A stretch of 64,000 bases of DNA from Streptomyces sp. f51 (GTDB lineage: Bacteria; Actinomycetota; Actinomycetes; Streptomycetales; Streptomycetaceae). This document shows, in pieces, positions 25,679-33,789 of this stretch. Position numbers and translations under genes: made by a program. The stretch covers positions 620,001 to 684,000 of the forward strand of contig NZ_CP149798.1 of assembly GCF_037940415.1 (NCBI RefSeq). Direction: 5' to 3'. A model generated the notes under the pieces. The model searched no databases. It saw only the letters and a program-made list of their open reading frames with translations, and was not told where the DNA came from. How positions within the stretch are numbered: the stretch's first letter is position 1; each line of letters starts with the position of its first letter.

Positions 25679-25779
25679 GCCGCGTCCTTCGCCGCAGCGG
25701 CAGGACCGGCCCGGACGGCGGCCGGGGTCGGCGGCGGACCAGCCGCGGCCGTACTCCTGAGTCCGCGGGGTTCCCGCTC

Positions 25780-26844
25780 TCAGCGGGCCGCCGAAGGGGG
25801 CGGCAGGCGCAGTCCGGTGAGGTCCGGGGGTACGGGATTGTCGGGACGGAAGAACGGGGCGGCTTCGGCGTCGGACGCCGTGGCCGGAGCGTCCGTGAGG
25901 CGGAAGCGGTCGCGCAGCCGGCCGTAGAAGTCGGTGGGGCGCAGCCGGATGAGACGCACCCGGCGCGGAGCCCGGAAGACACCGATCCAGTCGCCGGGAC
26001 CGATGACCCCGCGCAGCTGGCCGTCGATGCTGACGGCTGCCTGGCCCGAGTGCGGCAGCACCCGCAGGGCGACGGGCTCGTCCGGCGCGGCGACGACGCT
26101 GCGGTTGAAGGTCATGTGCGGGGCGATCGGGGTGAAGACGACGGCGTCCATGTGCGGTGAGAGCACGGGGCCGCCGGCGGCGAAGCTGTAGGCGGTCGAT
26201 CCGGTGGGGGTGGCGACGGCGAAGGCGTCCGCCGAGTAGGAGGCCAGCCGGCGTCCGGCGAAGTAGACGCCGACGCCGACCTGGTGGTCCCGGGCCAGCT
26301 TCTCCAGGACGACATCGTTCAGGGCCATGACGTCCAGTGCCACGCCCCAGCCGTCGCCGTCCGTCGTCCCGACGCTGACCTGCGGCGGAGGAAGGGCGGG
26401 CCCGCGCCCGTAGCAGAGCACCGTCTCGATGTCCCCGGGGACCTCCAGCGCACGGGAGGCGCGCATGGTCAGCGTCATGCGTTCCTCGACGGTGGCCTTC
26501 CCCTCGTGGACCTCCTGAAGCGCGCGGGTGACGTCCGCGGCCGGCACCTCGGTCAGGAACCCGACCTTGCCGAGGTCCACACCCAGCACGGTCGCACCGC
26601 TCTTGACCGCGATCCGGGCGCCGCGCAGGAAGGTGCCGTCCCCGCCGAGCGTGACGACGAGGTCCGGATTGCCCGCCGCCTCGGCCTCCGCGCGTCCGCC
26701 GCGACGCCGCTGGTCCTTGGCCCAGACGTCGATGTCGGTGCACCGGATGCCTCGCTCCTCGCACCATCGGTGCACGGCGCGCGCGACATCGTTGGCCGCC
26801 GTCCTTCCCTGGTGGACGACCAGACCGACGCGGTGCACGGACAC
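25780..26844 (-). CDS. NAD kinase
   Basis: A 354-residue ATP-NAD kinase, which phosphorylates NAD to NADP. The nucleotide motif GGDGT is at 67-71, the ALNDVV motif near 185 and the NAD-binding ATPTGSTAYSFAAGGP near 215-230; the C-terminal strand region ends before a Pro/Ala-rich extension of about 40 residues. GTG 26844 is used because GGTGGAG lies just upstream and family members begin with a short strand like HRVGLVVH. Streptomycetes carry more than one NAD kinase; with no recN or rRNA-methyltransferase neighbour, this is likely an accessory paralogue. Confidence 0.9.
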   Translation of the reverse strand: MSVHRVGLVVHQGRTAANDVARAVHRWCEERGIRCTDIDVWAKDQRRRGGRAEAEAAGNPDLVVTLGGDGTFLRGARIAVKSGATVLGVDLGKVGFLTEVPAADVTRALQEVHEGKATVEERMTLTMRASRALEVPGDIETVLCYGRGPALPPPQVSVGTTDGDGWGVALDVMALNDVVLEKLARDHQVGVGVYFAGRRLASYSADAFAVATPTGSTAYSFAAGGPVLSPHMDAVVFTPIAPHMTFNRSVVAAPDEPVALRVLPHSGQAAVSIDGQLRGVIGPGDWIGVFRAPRRVRLIRLRPTDFYGRLRDRFRLTDAPATASDAEAAPFFRPDNPVPPDLTGLRLPPPSAAR

Positions 26845-27465
26845 GGCAACCTCCACCCGTAAAAGGCCCGGGACACGACTCGATCCTTCCATGAATACGA
26901 CATCTCGGTACGGAGGGGACGCACCGGGGACGGACTGGAGAGGGCCGAGGACGGGCCGAAGACGGGCTGGAGAGGGGCTGGAGGCGGGCCGCCCTCGCCA
27001 CCTCAGGTCCGGAGGAGCCACCGGACCGCGGCGCGTCACCGCGCGGACACCGCCCTGGAAACCGGCTCCGGGATCCGAGGGGCGCGGGGTCACACCACGG
27101 CCTCAACTCCGTTGCAAACAAGCGCAGTTCACCATCCGCCCCACGCCGGAACCGAGTTGCCTCCACGCCCCGCTTCCGCCACCCCCGACACGCCGGACGG
27201 ATTCCAGCCGTGTCGGCACCACCGGGGCAGGGCAACTCGCTTCCGCTCAAGCCGAGTTCGGGCGGCGTCAGCAGCCGGGCAGTCCGGACGGGAGCCGTTC
27301 CGTCGGCCGAACAATTTCGGACACTTGGGCATCCTGCCGAACACTGAACGACTATCGTCTCGAATTGACGTCTCCTGAGCGACCGACACGGCTCGGAGAT
27401 CCCGTCACGTCCGCTTTCATCCGCATTGCGGACTGGTTCGACCACCCCCATGAAAGGTTCCTTTC
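26845..27465. other. 621-base gap between NAD kinase and methyltransferase
   Basis: The two genes are divergent, so both promoters lie here. Around 26930-26995 there are purine-rich short repeats built on acggg and ctggag. From about 27100 the composition becomes less GC-rich, and the methyltransferase promoter is probably near 27300-27440. Open frames in this stretch lack Shine-Dalgarno sequences and GC3 bias, so I see no gene. Confidence 0.5.
27452..27465 (+). promoter_or_regulatory. palindrome covering the methyltransferase Shine-Dalgarno
   Basis: GAAAGG-TT-CCTTTC is a perfect palindrome ending one base before the GTG at 27466. Its left arm is the only Shine-Dalgarno-like sequence, so folding (stem GAAAG/CTTTC with a four-base loop) would hide the ribosome site. 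Confidence 0.45.
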
Positions 27466-28146
27466 GTGATCAACAGCAATCACGGGGCCGATTACGAGAG
27501 CGTCCTGCTCGACCGCAAAGGCCAGGCCGAAGCCTTCGACGCCATCGGCGACCGCTACGACGAGGCCTTTCCGCACAAGGAGGGCCAGGTCACCGCGGGC
27601 GACTGGCTGATCGGGTCGCTGAGCCCGGGAGCGCGGGTCCTGGATCTCGGCTGCGGCACGGGGGTGCCGACCGCACGCCAGATGGCGGACGCCGGGTTCG
27701 AGGTCGTGGGGGTCGACCTCTCCGCCCGCATGGTGGAGCTCGCGAGCGCCTACGTGCCCGACGCGACCTTCCATCAACTGGACCTCGCCGACCTGCGCCC
27801 GGGCGGTCCGCGCGACCTCGGCCGCTTCGACGCCGTCGCCGCCTTCTTCTCGCTGCTGATGCTGCCGCGCGCGGAGATCCCCTTCGCCCTGCGGACCATC
27901 CGTCATCTGCTCGCGCCCGGCGGCCTGTTCGTCCTCTCGATGGTCGAGGCCGACGTGGACGACTTCGCGATCCCGTTCCTCGGGAACACCATCCGGGTCT
28001 CCGGATATCTGCGGGAGGACCTGCACAAGGTCATCGAGGAGACCGGTTTCGAGATCGTCAAGGAGACCTCGTACACCTACGCCCCGGCGGTGAGCGACGT
28101 ACCGCCCGAGGAGCAGGTGTTCCTGTGCTGCCGGCGGTGTGACTGA
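27466..28146 (+). CDS. class I SAM-dependent methyltransferase
   Basis: A 226-residue protein with the Rossmann-fold motif I VLDLGCGTG (58-66), an acidic loop EVVGVDLSARM (motif post-I), motif II FDAVAAFFSLLMLP and motif III LLAPGGLFVLSMVE. The substrate cannot be told from sequence. It is followed 51 bases later by a SpoIIE phosphatase gene in the same direction, so the pair is probably cotranscribed. The start codon lies directly behind a palindrome that includes its ribosome site. Confidence 0.87.
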   Translation: MINSNHGADYESVLLDRKGQAEAFDAIGDRYDEAFPHKEGQVTAGDWLIGSLSPGARVLDLGCGTGVPTARQMADAGFEVVGVDLSARMVELASAYVPDATFHQLDLADLRPGGPRDLGRFDAVAAFFSLLMLPRAEIPFALRTIRHLLAPGGLFVLSMVEADVDDFAIPFLGNTIRVSGYLREDLHKVIEETGFEIVKETSYTYAPAVSDVPPEEQVFLCCRRCD

Positions 28147-28197
28147 GGAGGCGGAGTCCGAGCCGCGGACCGCGCACCCACCGACGGGACAGAACGC

Positions 28198-29973
28198 GTG
28201 ACCGAGCACCCCACCCACGAGGGCAGCGCCCCGCCACAGGGCCTTCTCCCGTCTGCCGTCGTGGCGGACGGGCGTGTGCCGCAGACCGACCGCCTCCGCT
28301 ATCTCGATGTGGCGACGCGGCGGATCGCCCGCGGAATGGATCTGGACGGGACACTCCGGGAACTGCGCCGGGCGGCCGTGCCGGCGTTCGCGGACGCGGT
28401 CTTCATCCACCTGGACGATCCGCTGCCGGTCGGCGCGGAGCGGTCGGCCGCGCCCCTCGTGCTCCGGCTCCACAGCTCCGAACGGGCGTTGCCGGCACCG
28501 GAACTCGCAGACGCCGTCCCGAACGCCGGCGCGGCCCCGCCGCCGCTCCCGCTCCCCGAGGTCGCCGAGCGTGTGGAGCCCGCGGGCGGCGGGCGGCTCG
28601 CGGAGCTGCTGCGGGACGGGCGTCCGGCGTTCGGTGACGCGCCGGGCAACGCGCCGGCCGTCGCCGAACTGCTCGCGGCCGGGACCGGCGCACCGGGCAC
28701 GCCGCCGGGCCATCGCCTGATCATCGCGCCGCTGCACGGCAGCCATCACGTCATGGGCACGGTCCTGCTGCTCCGGAGCACGGACCGGCCCGCCTTCGCC
28801 GGCGACGACCTGCTCGTCGCGTCCCAGCTCGCCACGCACACCGCCCTCGGGGTCCAGAAGGCGGTGATGTACGGCCACGAGGCCGCCGTGGCGGACACCC
28901 TCCAGCACACGATGCTGCCGTCGTCGCTGCCCGAACCCACCGGCGTGCGGCTGGCCAGCCGCTATCTGCCCGCCTCGAAGACCGCGCAGGTAGGCGGCGA
29001 CTGGTACGACGCGATCCCCCTCCCCGGCAACCGCGTGGCACTGATCGTCGGCGACGTCATGGGCCACTCGATGACCTCGGCCGCGATCATGGGCCAGCTG
29101 CGCACCATCGTGCAGACCCTCGCCGGTCTCGACCTGCCGCCCAACGAGGTCCTGCACCATCTCGACGAGCAGGCCCAGCGGCTGGGCAGCGACCACATCG
29201 CGACCTGTCTCTACGCGATCTACGACCCGATCGCGCACCGCCTGCTGATGGCGAACGCGGGGCACCCGCCCGCCGTCCTGCTGTACGAGGACGGGCGGGC
29301 CGAGGTGCTGGGGGTCCCGCCCGGAGCCCCGATCGGCGTCGGCGGTGTCGTCTTCGAGTCGGTGGAGATGGCCGCGCCCACCGGGGCGACCCTGGTGCTG
29401 TACACCGACGGGCTCGTCGAGTCCCGCGAAACGGACATCGGGAGCGGCGTCGAAGCCCTGCGGACACGCCTCGAAGGCACCGCCCGTGGACTCACCTCGC
29501 TGGAGGTGCTGTGCGACGACGTCCTCGGCATCCTCGGCCCGGGGGCCCGGGACGACGACATCGCCCTGCTCACCGCCCGGTTCGAGGGATTCCCGCCGGA
29601 CAGCGTCGGCTACTGGTTCCTGGCCCCGCACCCGATGACCGCGGGCCAGGCGCGCAGGCTGACCCGCAGGGCCCTGCGCCGCTGGGGTCTCGACTCCCTG
29701 ATCGACCCGACCGAACTCATGGTCAGCGAGATCGTGACGAACGCCGTGCGGTTCGCCTCGCGGCCCCTCTCGCTGCGGCTGCTGCGCACCGACGTGCTCC
29801 GCTGCGAGGTGACCGACGACTCCCCCCAGGTCCCGAGGATGCGGCAGCCCGGCCCCGGGGACGAGAGCGGTCGCGGTCTGTGTCTGGTCAATCAACTCGC
29901 CCTGCGCTGGGGCGCGACACGCGTGAGCAGCGGCAAGGTCGTGTGGTTCGAGCAGAAGATCCCGCCGAAGTAG
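28198..29973 (+). CDS. GAF-SpoIIE phosphatase-HATPase signalling protein
   Basis: A 591-residue three-domain protein. A GAF-like sensor (about 30-215) is followed by a PP2C-type SpoIIE phosphatase (about 245-455) with GGDWYDAI, VGDVMGHS, LYTDGLVESR and ARDDDIAL carrying the metal-binding Asp residues. A C-terminal GHKL kinase domain (about 470-590) has N-box EIVTNAV and SGRGLCLVNQLALRWG. Such proteins act in anti-sigma / anti-anti-sigma partner switching: the HATPase resembles RsbW-type kinases and the SpoIIE part dephosphorylates antagonists. No anti-sigma antagonist gene is adjacent. GTG 28198 starts the gene. Confidence 0.9.
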   Translation: MTEHPTHEGSAPPQGLLPSAVVADGRVPQTDRLRYLDVATRRIARGMDLDGTLRELRRAAVPAFADAVFIHLDDPLPVGAERSAAPLVLRLHSSERALPAPELADAVPNAGAAPPPLPLPEVAERVEPAGGGRLAELLRDGRPAFGDAPGNAPAVAELLAAGTGAPGTPPGHRLIIAPLHGSHHVMGTVLLLRSTDRPAFAGDDLLVASQLATHTALGVQKAVMYGHEAAVADTLQHTMLPSSLPEPTGVRLASRYLPASKTAQVGGDWYDAIPLPGNRVALIVGDVMGHSMTSAAIMGQLRTIVQTLAGLDLPPNEVLHHLDEQAQRLGSDHIATCLYAIYDPIAHRLLMANAGHPPAVLLYEDGRAEVLGVPPGAPIGVGGVVFESVEMAAPTGATLVLYTDGLVESRETDIGSGVEALRTRLEGTARGLTSLEVLCDDVLGILGPGARDDDIALLTARFEGFPPDSVGYWFLAPHPMTAGQARRLTRRALRRWGLDSLIDPTELMVSEIVTNAVRFASRPLSLRLLRTDVLRCEVTDDSPQVPRMRQPGPGDESGRGLCLVNQLALRWGATRVSSGKVVWFEQKIPPK

Positions 29974-30291
29974 GGGCCGCGGGGTCCGCATTCGACTGAT
30001 TCCCGATCGACGCCTCCGGGGCTCGTATACCCGTGAAGGGTATGGTGGCGGTCCTAGCTCGCAGGAAGTGCGGACGCCCTGATGACGGTACGAGAGTTGC
30101 CCCGGGCCCGGTTCGAGGGCGCCGCCCGCCGGGCCCACGGTCTGCCCGTCGCGCCGTGCCCCGCGTCCGCCACACCTCTTTCCGCAGCGCACATAGGCAG
30201 CGTCCCCACGGCTTTCCGCGTCCTCTGACGCCGTCCCGCCGTGTGTGGACCGTCCCGAACCGCGTGTCGCGCATCGAGAAGAGGACTCTTC
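29974..30291. other. 318-base region before the multicopper oxidase
   Basis: Contains the copper-type operator at 30027-30043 and then about 250 bases of leader. A 48-codon frame (30082-30228) opens at an ATG with AGGAAG 13 bases upstream, but has no recognisable features and may be chance. A CAAGAAGAGGA-like purine stretch near 30277 serves as the oxidase ribosome site. Confidence 0.5.
30027..30043. promoter_or_regulatory. CsoR-like copper operator
   Basis: ATACCC-N5-GGGTAT, a perfect inverted repeat. Half-sites and spacing agree with CsoR operators as I recall them from Streptomyces and Bacillus. It precedes the multicopper oxidase by 249 bases, and TATGGT at 30041-30046 could be a -10 element overlapping it, so copper would derepress the transcript. 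Confidence 0.6.
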
Positions 30292-31863
30292 GTGAACAGC
30301 ATCAACCGTCGCACCGTCCTCGCCGGACTGGGAGCGGCAGGTACCGCAGGACTGCTCGCCGCCTGCGGCAAGGACACCCCCGCCCCTCCCGCGCTCCTCA
30401 GCCCCAACGGTTCCCAGGTCAACCGGGTGGAGCGGAAGCGCAGTTCCACGGGAAGGGTCCGGAGCCTCAACGTGACCGCTGCGCCGGCCACCCTCGACCT
30501 GGGGGGCGGAGTCCGCGCCAAGTCCTGGGCCTTCAACGGGCAGATCCCCGGCAAGGAGGTCCGCATCTCCGCCGGCGACACGCTCGCCGCCGAACTGTCC
30601 AACCAGCTGCCCGGCTCGACCACGACCTCCATCCACTGGCACGGCATCTCGCTGCGCAGCGACATGGACGGCGTACCGCCGGTCACCCAGAGCCCGGTAC
30701 GGGCCGGTTCCCAGTTCACGTACCGCTTCGTCGCCGACAAACCCGGCACGTACTTCTTCCACCCGCACGTGGGCATCCAGGTCGACCGCGGCATGTACAC
30801 ACCGCTGATCATCGAGGACCCCAAGGAGCCGCTGTCGTACGACGACGAGTGGGTCGTCGTCCTCGACGACTGGCTCGACGGCGTGACCGGCACGCCCGAC
30901 GACGTCCTCGCCGAACTCACCCACCACATGTCCAGCATGGACATGAAGAGCACGGGACCGGCGTCCTCGCGGCGGGCGTCGGCACCCGCGTCCCCGTCCG
31001 CCTCCTCCGGTGACCGGGCGTCGTCCCGGTTCCGGATGAGCGGCGCCGCCAGCCCTTTGCTGGGCCGTGAGGCCGGGGACGTGAACTACCCGTACCACCT
31101 GGTCAACGGGCGGGTGGCGACCGATCCGGACGTGTACTCGGGCAAGCCCGGAAAGCGTGTCCGCCTGAGGATCATCAACGCGGGGGCCGACACCGCGTAC
31201 CGCGTGGTCCTCGGCGGCCACAAACTGACCATCACCCACACGGACGGCTTCCCGGTCGAGCACGAGGAGGTCGACGCCGTCCTGGTCGCCATGGGCGAGC
31301 GGTACGACGTACTGGTCACCCTCGACGACGGCGTCTTCCCGCTCGTGGCGCTCGCCGAGGGCAAGGACGTCTCCGGCATGGCCCTCGTGCGGACCGGGTC
31401 GGGAGCCCTGCCGGATCCGGCGGTGCGGCCGGGTGAACTGGACGGGCGGACGGTGAGCGCCGACCAGCTGCGCGCGAGCGACGCCGTACGACTGGAGGCG
31501 AAGGATCCCGATCAGGTCGTCCGCGTCAAGCTGACGGGCAGCATGGGCCAGTACGACTGGGCCATCAACGGCAGGCGGTTCGACATGGCCGACCCGACCT
31601 CGAACCCGCTGCTCGTCCAGGAGGGCCAGCGGGTCCAGTTCGACTTCCTCAACGCCACGAACATGTGGCACCCGATGCATCTGCACGGCCACACGTACCA
31701 GCTCGGCGACTCCGGTCCGCGCAAGGACACGACCATCGTGCTGCCCCGCTCGAAGGTGTCCGTCGTCTTCGACGCCGACAACCCCGGGCAGTGGATGCTG
31801 CATTGCCACAACGCTTACCACAGCGAGGCCGGGATGATGGCGCTGGTCGCCTACGGAGCCTGA
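30292..31863 (+). CDS. multicopper oxidase, Tat-exported lipoprotein
   Basis: A 523-residue three-cupredoxin-domain oxidase. The N-terminus has a twin-Arg (RRTVLAGLG) and a lipobox ending at Cys25 (LLAAC), so it is probably exported folded and lipid-anchored. Copper sites are complete: HWH (115-117), HPH (157-159), HPMHLH (460-465) and HCHNAYHSEAGM (504-515, with Cys505 and axial Met515 of the type 1 site). A His/Met-rich surface stretch HHMSSMDM (211-218) followed by a Ser/Ala linker could bind Cu(I), as in cuprous oxidases. The CsoR-like box upstream supports a copper-detoxifying role. GTG 30292 is the start. Confidence 0.92.
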   Translation: MNSINRRTVLAGLGAAGTAGLLAACGKDTPAPPALLSPNGSQVNRVERKRSSTGRVRSLNVTAAPATLDLGGGVRAKSWAFNGQIPGKEVRISAGDTLAAELSNQLPGSTTTSIHWHGISLRSDMDGVPPVTQSPVRAGSQFTYRFVADKPGTYFFHPHVGIQVDRGMYTPLIIEDPKEPLSYDDEWVVVLDDWLDGVTGTPDDVLAELTHHMSSMDMKSTGPASSRRASAPASPSASSGDRASSRFRMSGAASPLLGREAGDVNYPYHLVNGRVATDPDVYSGKPGKRVRLRIINAGADTAYRVVLGGHKLTITHTDGFPVEHEEVDAVLVAMGERYDVLVTLDDGVFPLVALAEGKDVSGMALVRTGSGALPDPAVRPGELDGRTVSADQLRASDAVRLEAKDPDQVVRVKLTGSMGQYDWAINGRRFDMADPTSNPLLVQEGQRVQFDFLNATNMWHPMHLHGHTYQLGDSGPRKDTTIVLPRSKVSVVFDADNPGQWMLHCHNAYHSEAGMMALVAYGA

Positions 31864-31957
31864 CCCGGCCGGAATACGGAGCCTGACCCGGTCGGAATCG
31901 GGACCCGGGGTCCGGGCGGGTCGCGAGGCCCGCGGGTCCCGCGGCGGGACGGGGCCC

Positions 31958-32116
31958 GTGGCGCGGCGGGTCATGCGGCGGAGCTACGGGCCCGTGGCGC
32001 GGCGGGTCATGCGGCGGAGCTACGGGCCCGTGGCGCGGCGGGTCATGCGGCGGAGCTACGGGGCCGTGGCGCGGCGGGTCATGCGGCGGGGGACGCGGCC
32101 GTGGCGCGGCGGGTCA
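31958..32116. repeat. 36-bp tandem repeat reaching into yjbQ
   Basis: Four copies of a 36-base unit beginning gtggcgcggcgggtcatg start at 31958, 31994, 32030 and 32066, followed by a partial copy at 32100 after a diverged stretch. The partial copy contains the stop codon of the leftward YjbQ gene. The unit length is a multiple of three, so the repeat is open in several frames but has no ribosome site. Confidence 0.9.
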
Positions 32117-32536
32117 GCCGAGGAAACTCAGGCGGACCTGGCGGTTCGGGTTGTCCCGGTTCGTGTCCACGAGGCACACCGACTGCCAGGTACCGAGCTC
32201 CAGGCTCCCGTCCACCACCGGCAGGGTCGCGTGCGGCGGGACGATGGCCGGCAGGACGTGGTCGCGGCCGTGCCCGGGGCTGCCGTGACGGTGCTGCCAG
32301 CGGTCGTCCGCGGGAAGCAGCGAGTGCAGCGCGGTCAGCAGGTCGTCGTCGCTGCCGGCGCCGGTCTCGATGATGGCGATCCCGGCGGTGGCGTGGGGCA
32401 CGAAGACGTTCAGGAGGCCGTCGCGGCCCGCCGCGACCTCGCGGAGGAAGGCCTCGCAGTCGCGCGTGAGGTCGACGACGGTCTCCGAGGAACCGGAGGA
32501 GATGTTCAGGACCCGCGTGGTGAAGGCATCGGACAT
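32114..32536 (-). CDS. YjbQ/UPF0047-family protein
   Basis: A 140-residue protein of the YjbQ family (secondary thiamine-phosphate synthase activity in E. coli; physiological role uncertain). Conserved features are NVFVPHATAGIAIIE, with the first conserved His, and RHGSPGHGRDHVLPA (His cluster forming the putative metal site). ATG 32536 starts it. The last codons are inside a 36-base tandem repeat. Divergent from the flavin monooxygenase gene. Confidence 0.9.
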   Translation of the reverse strand: MSDAFTTRVLNISSGSSETVVDLTRDCEAFLREVAAGRDGLLNVFVPHATAGIAIIETGAGSDDDLLTALHSLLPADDRWQHRHGSPGHGRDHVLPAIVPPHATLPVVDGSLELGTWQSVCLVDTNRDNPNRQVRLSFLG

Positions 32537-32685
32537 GCCCCAATCCTCTCCCATGCGCCGGTTCCCGGCCTGTGGCGACGGCCCCCGGCGCCGAGCGGCG
32601 GGTCGCCCGCGCGCGGGTGCGTCGGGTGGCTCACAGTGGACGGCCCGACGGGAAGATCCGGGGACCCCGTCCGGTTCACAGAGGC

Positions 32686-33774
32686 GTGAACGACACCGGG
32701 GTGAGTGTGCGCGAGGTCGATGTGGTCGTCGTGGGAGCCGGGCAGGCCGGACTGGCGGCCGCCTACCACCTGCGGCGCACGGGTTTCGAGCCCGAGCGGG
32801 ACTTCGTGGTGCTGGACCACGCGCCGCGTCCGGGCGGAGCCTGGCAGTTCCGCTGGCCCTCACTGACGTACGGCAAGGTCCACGGGATGCACTCCCTGCC
32901 CGGGATGGACCTCAAGGGCGCCGACCCGGACCGCCCGTCCTCCGAGGTCGTCGCCGAGTACTTCGAGACGTACGAGCGGACGTTCGGCCTGCGGGTGCGC
33001 AGGCCCGTCGACGTCCGGGCGGTCCGGGAGGGGACCGGCGGGCGGCTGCTCGTGGAGACCGGCTCCGGCAGCTGGTCGACGCGGGCGCTGATCAACGCGA
33101 CGGGCACCTGGGACCGCCCCTTCTGGCCCCGCTATCCGGGCCAGGAGACGTTCCGCGGGCGGCAGTTGCACACGGCGCAGTACCCGGGGCCCGAGTGGTT
33201 CGCCGGGCGGCGTGTGATCGTCGTGGGCGGCGGCGCCTCCGGCACCCAGCATCTGATGGAGATCTCCGCCCACGCCGCCGGGACCACCTGGGTCACCCGG
33301 CGTCCCCCGGTCTTCCGCGAGGGGCCCTTCACCGAGGAGTTCGGGCGGGCCGCCGTCGCCCTCGTCGAGGAGCGGGTCCGGCAGGGGCTGCCGCCGCGGA
33401 GTGTCGTCTCGGTGACCGGGCTGCCGCTGAACGACGCGATCCGGCGGGCGCTGGCCGACGGGGTGCTGGACCGGCGGCCGATGTTCGACCGTGTCACCCC
33501 GGACGGCGTGGAGTGGGCGGACGGGACGCGCGTGGACGCGGACGTGATCCTGTGGGCGACCGGCTTCCGGGCCGCGATCGACCATCTGGCGCCGCTGCGG
33601 CTGCGCGAGCGGGGCGGAGGCATCCGCGTCGAGGGGACGCGCGTGGTCGCGGATCCGCGGATCCATCTGGTCGGCTACGGGCCCTCGGCGAGCACGATCG
33701 GCGCCAACAGGGCCGGCCGGGCGGCCGTACGGGACATCAGGCGGTTGCTGGCGAACGAACGGGTCGCCGTGTGA
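32686..33774 (+). CDS. flavin-dependent monooxygenase-like oxidoreductase
   Basis: A protein of about 362 residues with two Rossmann dinucleotide sites: GAGQAGLAAAYHL for FAD near residue 15 and VVGGGASGTQ for NAD(P) near 182. The segment LWATGFR near 288 is the linker motif typical of FMO and Baeyer-Villiger type enzymes. GGAWQFRWPSLTYGKVHGMHSLPG lies in between. Substrate unknown. The start is uncertain: GTG 32686 has a GAGG too close, and GTG 32701 gives the same protein five residues shorter. It converges on mltG with a 15-base gap. Confidence 0.82.
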   Translation: MNDTGVSVREVDVVVVGAGQAGLAAAYHLRRTGFEPERDFVVLDHAPRPGGAWQFRWPSLTYGKVHGMHSLPGMDLKGADPDRPSSEVVAEYFETYERTFGLRVRRPVDVRAVREGTGGRLLVETGSGSWSTRALINATGTWDRPFWPRYPGQETFRGRQLHTAQYPGPEWFAGRRVIVVGGGASGTQHLMEISAHAAGTTWVTRRPPVFREGPFTEEFGRAAVALVEERVRQGLPPRSVVSVTGLPLNDAIRRALADGVLDRRPMFDRVTPDGVEWADGTRVDADVILWATGFRAAIDHLAPLRLRERGGGIRVEGTRVVADPRIHLVGYGPSASTIGANRAGRAAVRDIRRLLANERVAV

Positions 33775-33789
33775 CGCCCCGCGCGCCGT

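Noticed and set aside
26845..27465. Possible small genes in the 621-base gap
   Set aside because: The open frames lack ribosome sites and the GC3 pattern of neighbouring genes.
30082..30228. 48-codon leader frame before the multicopper oxidase as a gene
   Set aside because: No family resemblance, Shine-Dalgarno spacing is long, and it could easily be chance; kept only as a finding detail.
27352..31974. A long leftward open frame antisense to the methyltransferase, SpoIIE and multicopper oxidase genes
   Set aside because: The sense strand encodes three well-conserved proteins; the antisense product is Gly/Arg/Asp-rich with no recognisable domain.
31958..32116. Possible CRISPR array
   Set aside because: The 36-base units are directly adjacent with no spacers and no cas genes are near, so they are an ordinary tandem repeat.
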